Below, in pieces: positions 43,798-50,178 of a stretch of DNA of 64,000 nucleotides; the first letter of the stretch is position 1, and each line of letters opens with the position of its first letter. Below the pieces are notes generated by a model that was not told the origin of the DNA, did no database searches, and saw only the letters and a list, made by a program, of their open reading frames with translations. The translations under genes and the position numbers were made by a program. The stretch lies in NCBI GenBank assembly GCA_016125285.1, contig WGMA01000020.1, forward strand, positions 124,001 through 188,000. The letters run 5' to 3'. The stretch is from Phycisphaera sp. Lineage in GTDB: Bacteria > Planctomycetota > Phycisphaerae > Phycisphaerales > Zrk34.

Positions 43798-44353
43798 ACT
43801 GATCGCTATCACGGTCGACGCGCTGCGGGGTGCCGACATCAGTTACTTCGTAACCGGTTCGATCGCCTCGTCGTTCTATGGCGAGAATCGTTACACGCAC
43901 GACATTGACATCGTGGTGTTCGTCGACGCCGATGACGAACGGCTTGACGCGCTTCTTCGCCGATTTCCCGAGCCCGAGTTCTACGCAAGTCGCGAAGCCG
44001 CGATCGAAGCGTCACGGAGCGGAGGGCAATTCAATGTCATTCACGGCGCATCGATGCTGAAGGTCGACTTCATGATCGCTCGTCATGAGTTGTACGATCG
44101 TACGCGACTGTCACGTCGGAAGGAGCGTTCGCTGCCGGGCGTGGCGAAGGTCATGCTCGCGGCTCCCGAAGACGTGATCCTCAAGAAGCTCGAGTACTAC
44201 AAGGAAGGCGGATCGGAGAAGCACCTGCGCGATATTGCCAGCATGCTGCTGACGTCCGGAGAACCGATCGACCGCACGTACATTCAGGAGTGGGCGGCAA
44301 AGCGTGGTTTGTCGGACGAATGGCAGGCGGTGCTTGATCGCGTGGGCCGCTAG
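43784..44353 (+). CDS. Nucleotidyltransferase-fold protein, possible toxin partner
   Basis: 189 residues from the GTG at 43784, which overlaps the preceding gene. The polymerase-beta nucleotidyltransferase signature is present: YFVTGSIASSFYGENR (Gly25-Ser26) followed by HDIDIVVFVD (Asp40, Asp42), with a later acidic strand in LKVDFMIAR. A C-terminal helical part contains APEDVILKKLEYYKEGG, typical of the DUF6036/AbiEii-neighbour group. Nucleotidyltransferases paired with small proteins act as toxins (MNT-like antitoxins, AbiEii, MenT-like), so a toxin or modifying role is possible. The catalytic residues look intact. Confidence 0.65.
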   Translation: MTPSELIAITVDALRGADISYFVTGSIASSFYGENRYTHDIDIVVFVDADDERLDALLRRFPEPEFYASREAAIEASRSGGQFNVIHGASMLKVDFMIARHELYDRTRLSRRKERSLPGVAKVMLAAPEDVILKKLEYYKEGGSEKHLRDIASMLLTSGEPIDRTYIQEWAAKRGLSDEWQAVLDRVGR

Positions 44354-44409
44354 TGTTTTAGGCCAGGCTTAGCGACACGGCTTGCCGTGTGTTATCGTGA
44401 CTGGCCGCC

Positions 44410-44712
44410 ATGAGCAACGATCCGGAAACACAACATCTCTTGAAGATCGTGGCGGATCTCCTGGTATTACACTTTTCGTATGCGCCGGACGACGCAAAGT
44501 CGGCGGTTGCCGCGTTCGAGACTTACGAGGGGCTTCCGGTCGACGATGATTGGTTTCACTATGTGGGCGCGTGGCAATCGGCGCTGGCTGTTCACTACAT
44601 AGTCACTCTTGATCGCGGGCACGCGAACCTGTCCGAGTACTTCAAGGCGAATGAGAATACGCCCGCGGCGCGTATGGCGCATCAGTATTGGCGAGACAAT
44701 TATTTCAATTGA
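44410..44712 (+). CDS. Small acidic protein of unknown function
   Basis: 100 residues, soluble, acidic, rich in aromatic residues (WFHYVGAWQSALAVHYIVTL). No family recognised. It starts 56 nt after the nucleotidyltransferase gene on the same strand and could be part of the same transcription unit. A TTATCG-like -10 lies about 17 nt before its ATG, so it may also have its own promoter. Codon use is less GC-biased than the housekeeping neighbours. Confidence 0.55.
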   Translation: MSNDPETQHLLKIVADLLVLHFSYAPDDAKSAVAAFETYEGLPVDDDWFHYVGAWQSALAVHYIVTLDRGHANLSEYFKANENTPAARMAHQYWRDNYFN

Positions 44713-44761
44713 TCGTGGTCGCACGCGGCGTCGCTAAGCATTAAGGAAGTTGTCGATTGAC

Positions 44762-45787
44762 CTACGCCGACCAGCCCGCGTCGTCCTGCTCGGGTTTGGC
44801 GACGCGGTAGCATTCGTCGAGCAGTTCGCGGACGCCGGCGCCGGACGCGGCGCTGATGGGGAACACCGGCTGGTGCAGTTCCTTCTGGAACAGGTCGACC
44901 GCGGTGGCGACGTCTTCCTCGCCGCCGAGCAGGTCGGTCTTGTTGAGCGCGATGATCTGATGCTTGGCGGCGAGGACCTCGGAGTGGCCCTTCAGCTCGT
45001 TGTTGATCACGTGGTAGTTTTCGATCGGGTCGGAGTTGTCGGTGGGGGCGAGCTCGACGACGTGGACGAGCACGCCGGTGCGCTCGATGTGGCGGAGGAA
45101 CTCGTGGCCCAGGCCCGCGCCCTCCGCGGCGCCCTCGATCAGGCCGGGGATGTCGGCGATGACCAGGCGGCGGTGGTCGGTCAGCTCGGCGATGCCCAGC
45201 TGCGGCTCGAGCGTGGTGAACGGGTAGTCGGCGATCTTCGGCCGGGCCTTGGACAGGCGCGACAGCAGGGTGGACTTGCCGGCGTTGGGCTTGCCGACGA
45301 GGCCGATGTCGGCGATGAGCTTGAGCTCGAGGCGGAGGCGCCGCCGCTCGCCCTGTTCGCCGGGCGTGGACTGACGGGGCACCTGGTTGGTCGCGCTCTT
45401 GAACGATTCGTTGCCGAGGCCGGCGCGACCGCCCTTGGCCGCGAGCAGCACCTTGTCGACGGTGTCGAGGTCGTCGATGAGGTCGCCGGTCTCGTCGTCG
45501 TAGACGAGCGTGCCGGGGGGCACCTTGATGTAGAGATCTTCGCCGGACGCGCCGGTCTGCGATTTGCCGCGTCCGGGCTGACCGTTGTCGGCGCGCCAGT
45601 GGTGTCGTCCGGCCATGTCGAGCAGGGTGTCCACGCCGAGCGACGCGATGAGGTATACGCTGCCGCCGTTGCCGCCATCGCCGCCGTCGGGCCCGCCCTT
45701 GGGGATGAAGGCTTCGCGGCGCATGCTCATGCATCCGTCGCCGCCGCGACCGCCGATGACCTCGATTGTGGCTGAGTCAACGAGCAT
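44762..45787 (-). CDS. obg: Obg GTPase
   Basis: 341 residues. The glycine-rich Obg fold (VIGGRGGDGCMSMRREAFIP, GGPDGGDGGNGGSVYL, NESFKSATNQVPRQ) is followed by the G domain: G1 GLVGKPNAGKSTLLSRLSKA, G3 IADIPGLIEGA, G4 NKTD, G5 SAASG. There is no C-terminal OCT domain. Obg binds the 50S subunit late in assembly. It lies 144 nt downstream of rpmA, with terminator and repeat E6 between them, so co-transcription is doubtful. Confidence 0.96.
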   Translation of the reverse strand: MLVDSATIEVIGGRGGDGCMSMRREAFIPKGGPDGGDGGNGGSVYLIASLGVDTLLDMAGRHHWRADNGQPGRGKSQTGASGEDLYIKVPPGTLVYDDETGDLIDDLDTVDKVLLAAKGGRAGLGNESFKSATNQVPRQSTPGEQGERRRLRLELKLIADIGLVGKPNAGKSTLLSRLSKARPKIADYPFTTLEPQLGIAELTDHRRLVIADIPGLIEGAAEGAGLGHEFLRHIERTGVLVHVVELAPTDNSDPIENYHVINNELKGHSEVLAAKHQIIALNKTDLLGGEEDVATAVDLFQKELHQPVFPISAASGAGVRELLDECYRVAKPEQDDAGWSA

Positions 45788-45790
45788 TGT

Positions 45791-45871
45791 TCAGGGGACA
45801 GGCGACAGGGCACAGGTGACAGCGACGCGCGGCGCTGAAGTCTGTTATCTGTTTCCTGTCTCCTGTCTCCT
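45791..45871. repeat. Short-period inverted repeat, family E copy 6
   Basis: Left arm (45791-45822) of GGGGACAGGCGACAGGGCAC-type units, right arm (45842-45871) the inverse (CTGTTTCCTGTCTCCTGTCT). Period is six to seven bases, loop about 19 bases. It begins 3 nt upstream of the obg start codon and ends beside the rpmA terminator. Confidence 0.85.
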
Positions 45872-45875
45872 CATA

Positions 45876-45903
45876 TAAAAAGGGCGACCGTCTGGCCGCC
45901 CTC
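45876..45903 (-). terminator. Rho-independent terminator of rpmA
   Basis: On the minus strand GGGCGGCC / GGTCGCCC (one G-T pair, 4-base loop) is followed by TTTTTATA. It lies about 30 bases past the rpmA stop. Confidence 0.8.
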
Positions 45904-45931
45904 GTGAGTTCGTGTGGGATGTCGACCCGTA

Positions 45932-46201
45932 TCAGTTGCCGCTGTGGGCGGGGCCGGTGCCGTCGGCGGGGTCGATGTGGACGCGGCGGCCGGAGAACCG
46001 GACCTTGCCCTCGGCCAGGGCGAACAGCGTGTCGTCCGTGCCCATGGCGACCTTGTAGCCGGCCTTGAACTTCGTGCCGCGCTGGCGGACGATGATCGCG
46101 CCGGCCTTGGCCGTCTCGCCGCCGTAGAGCTTGATGCCCAGGTACTGCGGGTTCGAGTCGCGACCGTTGTGCGAGCTACCCTGTCCCTTTTTATGTGCCA
46201 T
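45932..46201 (-). CDS. rpmA: 50S ribosomal protein L27
   Basis: 89 residues with the hallmark N-terminus [20 protein letters not shown] and then [20 protein letters not shown]. The start at 46201 is set by this family N-terminus and by AAGGTG 5 nt upstream. L27 contacts the peptidyl-transferase centre. The usual upstream partner rplU (L21) is absent here; a secreted hypothetical protein gene occupies that place. The terminator after the gene separates it from obg. Confidence 0.97.
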   Translation of the reverse strand: MAHKKGQGSSHNGRDSNPQYLGIKLYGGETAKAGAIIVRQRGTKFKAGYKVAMGTDDTLFALAEGKVRFSGRRVHIDPADGTGPAHSGN

Positions 46202-46333
46202 GACGTCACCTTGGGTGCGTGAGTTAGCGTGTCTTTTGCTGGCGACCGTTCGACAGCGAGCCGAGAAGTATACCGATCGCCCACCGGCTGGGCAAGTCGA
46301 ATTCACAGAGCGATCGGCGGGGCCGGGTGGACC

Positions 46334-46969
46334 TCAGCGGACGATCCAGCGCGAGCCCCTGTTCAGGAACTTCTTGTTGCGGATGTGGACCTGGTCGCCG
46401 GGCAGCTGGTAGTCGATCATCAGCGTCTTCTTCATCAGGTGATCTTTGCCCTGGGCGTCCTTGATCTCGTGCGTCTCACCGCTCAGGCCGCCGATGAAGA
46501 CGTTCGCGAAGTTCACGTCGTGATCGGGCACGGGCCAGATCGCCACCGAGTCGCGCGCGTTGTCCGGGCCCTGCAGCAGGCGTCCGACGACCTTCGCGGG
46601 GCTCTCGAGCAGCACGTTCTTCGTCTCGGCCTTGATCTCGCGGAACACGACCGGCGGCACGTTCTGGTTCGCCTGCATCAGGTCGCCGCCGTCGGTCAGC
46701 ATCCAGATGTTCGGGATGAACATCTGATCTTCGCCGGTCTTGTTCGACACGGTGTAGACCATGTACCAGAACAGCTGCGTGCGATCCTCGCCGGGCATGC
46801 GCACGGCGATGATGTCGGGCTTCTGGAACGAGAAGTCCAGCTCCCAGGCGGTGGTGACGATTTCCGGCTCGGGGTAACCCGCGGACGCGGTTTGCGGCAG
46901 CGATCCCAGGCATACCCCGGCGAGGAATGCGAGCACCGCGGCACAAGATGTGCGGTAGGTCGGCATCAT
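46334..46969 (-). CDS. Secreted hypothetical protein
   Basis: 211 residues with a signal peptide (CAAVLAFLAGVCLGSLPQTA) at residues about 9-30. AGGAG lies 6 nt before the ATG. The mature part is beta-rich (WELDFSFQKPDIIAVRMPGE, WYMVYTVSNKTGED, VNFANVFIGGLSGETHEIKD) and resembles an Ig-like or DUF sandwich. No catalytic motif is seen. Function unknown; I suspect a planctomycete-restricted family because similar secreted proteins are common there. Its ribosome binding site overlaps the -10 region of the divergent acetyltransferase gene. Confidence 0.6.
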   Translation of the reverse strand: MMPTYRTSCAAVLAFLAGVCLGSLPQTASAGYPEPEIVTTAWELDFSFQKPDIIAVRMPGEDRTQLFWYMVYTVSNKTGEDQMFIPNIWMLTDGGDLMQANQNVPPVVFREIKAETKNVLLESPAKVVGRLLQGPDNARDSVAIWPVPDHDVNFANVFIGGLSGETHEIKDAQGKDHLMKKTLMIDYQLPGDQVHIRNKKFLNRGSRWIVR

Positions 46970-46971
46970 GC

Positions 46972-46977
46972 TACACT
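46972..46977 (+). promoter_or_regulatory. Extended -10 for the GNAT gene
   Basis: TGCTACACT (TGn + TACACT) lies 43 nt before the ATG at 47020. It helps decide that start over the ATG at 46981, which would coincide with the transcription start. It overlaps the Shine-Dalgarno of the divergent gene. Confidence 0.4.
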
Positions 46978-47019
46978 CCTATGGTTAGGACTGACAGGAC
47001 ATTCTACCGACAGACCCCG

Positions 47020-48033
47020 ATGCGTCAACGCTCTGACACTCCGAAAGATCCAACAAATATCCGCCCGCCGCTTCAGCCGGGTGACGGACCTTACTCGCTT
47101 CCCGACGGTTCGGCCATCGCGCGGCTTCGTCCGGCCGACCGTTCCGAGGCCATCGGCCTGCTCGCCTACGCCACCGGAATCACCTCTCAGGTACGCGCCG
47201 AGCAGTTTCTGACCTACGCCGAGCAGACCGGCATGTCCCTCGAGCACCTGTGGGGACGCTACGGGCCCGACGGCCTGCTCGTCGACGTCGTGCTCCTGCT
47301 GCCGCAGGTCGGCCGCACGGGGCTCGTGTTCATGTCGCGGGCGAAGAAAAAAGACGTCCACGGCATGGCGCAGCTCGTCGACGTGGCCGTCGGCCACGTC
47401 CCGCCGTCGCAGGTCACCCTCAGCCAGGCGCTGCTGTCGCCGGGTGAGGGCCTGCAGCGCAGCGCCTTGGAGATGGCCGGCTTCGATGTCCTCACGACGT
47501 TGTGTTACATGCAGTTGCGCGTCACGCCGCGGGCCCCGCGCCCCACGCCGCCGGACAACGTGACGCTGTCGTGCTGGGCGGAGGATCGCCGCGAGCAGTT
47601 CATGGCCATGCTCGACGCCAGCTACGAAGACACGCAGGACTGCCCGAAGCTGCGCGGCCTGCGCGACACGCGTGACGTGCTCGCCGGACACATGGCCACC
47701 GGCCGCTTCGAGCCGTCGCTGTGGACGCTGGTCCGCGTCGACGACGAACCGGCGGGCGTGATGCTGCTGAACCCCGTGCCCGCCGCGGCGTGCGTCGAGC
47801 TGGTGTACCTCGGCCTCGCCGCGAAGTTCCGCGGGCGCAAGATCGGCGCGTTGTTGTTGCGCCACGGCATGTGGCAGTGCGGTCAGCGCGGTCAGCCTTA
47901 CCTCACGCTCGCCGTCGATGAACACAACGCGCCCGCGATGAAGCTCTACCGACGCTTCGGCTTTTCTCGCACGAGCAAGAAGCTTGCGATGATCCGCTCC
48001 GTGCGCGACCTCGGCGCGACTAACGCGATCTGA
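47020..48033 (+). CDS. GNAT-family acetyltransferase
   Basis: 337 residues. The C-terminal half carries a GNAT domain: ACVELVYLGLAAKFRGRKIG followed by ALLLRHGM (acetyl-CoA-binding motif A) and LAVDEHNAPAMKLYRRFGF (motif B). The N-terminal half (about 20-160) looks like a second, degenerate GNAT fold (SRAKKKDVHGMAQLVDVAVG). Substrate unknown. An ATG at 46981 is an alternative start. It ends 8 nt before the first DnaA box upstream of dnaA. Confidence 0.75.
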   Translation: MRQRSDTPKDPTNIRPPLQPGDGPYSLPDGSAIARLRPADRSEAIGLLAYATGITSQVRAEQFLTYAEQTGMSLEHLWGRYGPDGLLVDVVLLLPQVGRTGLVFMSRAKKKDVHGMAQLVDVAVGHVPPSQVTLSQALLSPGEGLQRSALEMAGFDVLTTLCYMQLRVTPRAPRPTPPDNVTLSCWAEDRREQFMAMLDASYEDTQDCPKLRGLRDTRDVLAGHMATGRFEPSLWTLVRVDDEPAGVMLLNPVPAAACVELVYLGLAAKFRGRKIGALLLRHGMWQCGQRGQPYLTLAVDEHNAPAMKLYRRFGFSRTSKKLAMIRSVRDLGATNAI

Positions 48034-48041
48034 ACGCCAAG

Positions 48042-48094
48042 TTATCCACACTTTTATCCACCACTCGTGCGCGCCCGGGGATAAGATTTTTTTT
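48042..48094. other. Candidate replication-origin elements: DnaA boxes and T tract
   Basis: TTATCCACA at 48042-48050 is a perfect consensus DnaA box. TTATCCACC at 48054-48062 is a one-mismatch copy in the same orientation. TTATCCCCG lies in the opposite orientation at 48076-48084. A run of eight T follows at 48087-48094. The cluster sits 300 nt upstream of dnaA. It may be oriC or an autoregulatory dnaA element. Confidence 0.7.
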
Positions 48095-48145
48095 GCGCTC
48101 GCAAGTCGCGCAGGTTCGGGTCATTCCGCGATGTCAAGCCAAGGG

Positions 48146-48195
48146 GTTTGCCAAAACGCCGTTGACTGGGGTTTTTCTACGCGTATTTTGGCAAC
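48146..48195. promoter_or_regulatory. dnaA promoter overlapped by an inverted repeat
   Basis: TTGACT (48162-48167), a 16-bp spacer and TATTTT (48184-48189) form a good sigma-70-type promoter. An inverted repeat, GTTTGCCAAAACGC (48146-48159) and GCGTATTTTGGCAAC (48181-48195), brackets it: one arm abuts the -35 and the other covers the -10. This is the layout of a repressor operator. It predicts a 5' leader of about 200 nt. Confidence 0.6.
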
Positions 48196-48393
48196 TCACC
48201 GGTCACGGATTCGACCGGCGGGGCAAGCGTCACGGCAAACCTCCCAACGGTACTTCAAGCAGTACGCCGTTCCGGGTGCGCTATCGCTCTGTCATCGCCA
48301 CGGCATGGACGCGAGGTGTTTGTGAGGCCGTCGCAGGGTCGCGACGGCGAACGGATTCGCACACGCCAGGAAAGCGCTCAGGGGCTTATCAAG

Positions 48394-49863
48394 TTGACCA
48401 CATCACTCACTCAAGTTGCGGGGAACGCTCGCGCATGCCGTCGCCTGATCCAGAAGATCGGACAGGACAAGTACGACCGCTGGTTCGGCGCCTCGCTGCT
48501 GACGCTCAGCCGCGAGGCGTTGATCGTCACCGTGCCCAGCCGGTTCATCGCCGACTGGATCGACAGCCACTACCACGACCAGCTGCTGGAGGTCGCCGAG
48601 GTCGAGCTCGGTGACGGCGCCGAGGTGCGTCTGCGGATCGACGCGCAGTGCAAGCCGCCGGAGAACATCACGCCGCCCATCGAGCCGATCGCCCCGCACG
48701 CCCGCCGCGGGCTCAACGGCGAGCCGCTGCCGCTGGGCGCGCCGCCCGTCGCGCCCCGCGCCCAGCTGCCGATCATGCGCCGTGACGCCCTGCGCTACAG
48801 CCTCGACGACTACGTCGTCGGCGCGTCCAACGAGCTGGCCTTCACCGCGGCCTGCCGCTCCGCCGAGGACAACGCCGGCATCGACACGCTGTTCATCCAC
48901 GGCTCGTGCGGCCTGGGCAAGACCCACCTGCTCCAGGGCCTGTGCCACCGCTTCGCCGAGCAGCACCCCGGCGCCGTCTGGGCCTACACCACCGCCGAGC
49001 AGTTCACCAACGAGTACATCCACGCCGTCCGCAACAACCGCCTGACCGCGCTGCGGCACAAGCTCCGTCGACTCGACCTGCTCGCCGTCGACGACGTGCA
49101 CTTCCTCAACGGAAAGTCCGCCACGCAGAACGAGTTCATGCACACCTTCGACGCCATCGAGCAGTCCGGCGCGAAGCTCGTCATGGCCTCCGACGCGCAC
49201 CCCAAGCTCATCCGCGAGACCTCCGACGCGCTGGTCAGCCGCTTCATGTCCGGCATGGTCGTCAAGGTCTCCACGCCCGACCCCGACACGCGCGTCCGCA
49301 TCGTCCACGCCCTGGCCAAACGCCGCGGCATGACGCTGATGGACGGCGTGGCCCGGCAGATCGCCGCGCAGTCGCCCGGCTCCGTCCGCGAGATCGAGGG
49401 CATGCTCACCAAGCTCTCGGCCCTCGCGCACATGGACCGCGGCATCGACGCCCACGCCCGGCCGATCGGACACGCGCTGACCGCACGCCTGCTCGACGTC
49501 GACGACGTCGACGGCTCGACGCGTAAGCCCGTCCGCCTCGAGCACATCATCGAGGTCGCCTGCCGCACGCTGAACGTCGAGCGCTCGCAGATCATGAGCA
49601 AGTCGCGCCACCGCCGCATCGTGCTCGCCCGCTCGGTGGCGATCTACGTCGCGCGTCAGCTCACGACGCTCAGCTACCCCGAGCTCGCCCGCGCCCTGGG
49701 CCGGTCGAACCACTCGACGATCGTCACCGCCGCGCAGCGCATCAAGGATCAGATCGATCATCAGAAGCCGCTGCCGCTGGTCGAGTCGCTGGAGGTCGCC
49801 ACGATCGATCAGCTCGCCGACCTGATCGCCCGCCGCGCCGTCGAGGAAGCGAACCACCAGTAA
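48394..49863 (+). CDS. dnaA: Chromosomal replication initiator DnaA
   Basis: 489 residues from a TTG with AGGGG 9 nt upstream; a GTG at 48316 would add 26 residues. Domain I (about 10-70) ends in VPSRFIADWIDSHYHDQLLE. Domain III has YVVGASNELAF, Walker A IHGSCGLGKTHLLQGL (170-177), Walker B LLAVDDVHFL (229-234), the sensor MASDAHP and the arginine-finger region SRFMSGMVV. Domain IV has LARSVAIYVARQLTTLSYPE. The DNA-recognition loop reads GRSNHSTI (436-443) where GGRDHTTV/HSTV is usual. It binds DnaA boxes and opens the origin. dnaN and recF are not adjacent. Confidence 0.95.
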   Translation: MTTSLTQVAGNARACRRLIQKIGQDKYDRWFGASLLTLSREALIVTVPSRFIADWIDSHYHDQLLEVAEVELGDGAEVRLRIDAQCKPPENITPPIEPIAPHARRGLNGEPLPLGAPPVAPRAQLPIMRRDALRYSLDDYVVGASNELAFTAACRSAEDNAGIDTLFIHGSCGLGKTHLLQGLCHRFAEQHPGAVWAYTTAEQFTNEYIHAVRNNRLTALRHKLRRLDLLAVDDVHFLNGKSATQNEFMHTFDAIEQSGAKLVMASDAHPKLIRETSDALVSRFMSGMVVKVSTPDPDTRVRIVHALAKRRGMTLMDGVARQIAAQSPGSVREIEGMLTKLSALAHMDRGIDAHARPIGHALTARLLDVDDVDGSTRKPVRLEHIIEVACRTLNVERSQIMSKSRHRRIVLARSVAIYVARQLTTLSYPELARALGRSNHSTIVTAAQRIKDQIDHQKPLPLVESLEVATIDQLADLIARRAVEEANHQ

Positions 49864-49879
49864 GGCGCGCGGCGTCGCG

Positions 49880-49983
49880 CGGTGTGCCACGGGCGGTTCG
49901 CCCGCCCGTGCGCTGCGCACAATGCCCGACACACTGGCGGGCAAGCCGCCAGTGGCACGCCATGGGTCGCCGCCCGTGGCGCA
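49880..49983. repeat. Family D inverted repeats between dnaA and the next gene
   Basis: GTGTGCCACGGGCGG-TTC-GCCCGCCCGTG (49882-49910) and CACTGGCGGGCAAGCCGCCA with GTGGCACGCC (49932-49961), then CGCCGCCCGTGGCGCAC. The GCCACTGGCGG..CCGCCAGTG core is the same as in the element at 53716-53746 within the Dus gene. Confidence 0.8.
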
Positions 49984-50007
49984 CGGCCGAACCACTCAAC
50001 TTTCAAG

Positions 50008-50092
50008 CAGGCCGCTCGCGGCTTGGCATCCGGCGTCACCGGTGAAGGATCACCGAACCCGACGTCCGCGGTGCTAAGCCGCGAGCGGCCTG
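50008..50092. repeat. Family F inverted repeat
   Basis: CAGGCCGCTCGCGGCTTGGC plus A (50008-50028) is matched in inverse by TGCTAAGCCGCGAGCGGCCT plus G (50072-50092), 20 of 21 positions. Each arm has an internal GCCGCTCGCGGC palindrome. The 43-base centre contains CACCGGTG. It lies 80 nt upstream of the promoter of the HEAT-like gene. Confidence 0.85.
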
Positions 50093-50144
50093 TCGTATTC
50101 GCCGCACCTGATCGACCATATTTCCGACGTTGGTGCGATCCGCC

Positions 50145-50172
50145 TTGTCCGACCCTCGACGACCGATACAAT
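50145..50172 (+). promoter_or_regulatory. Promoter of the HEAT-like gene, leaderless layout
   Basis: TTGTCC (50145-50150), 16-bp spacer, TACAAT (50167-50172). The ATG at 50179 falls 7 nt after the -10, so transcription would begin at or next to the start codon. Confidence 0.5.
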
Positions 50173-50178
50173 GGGCGG

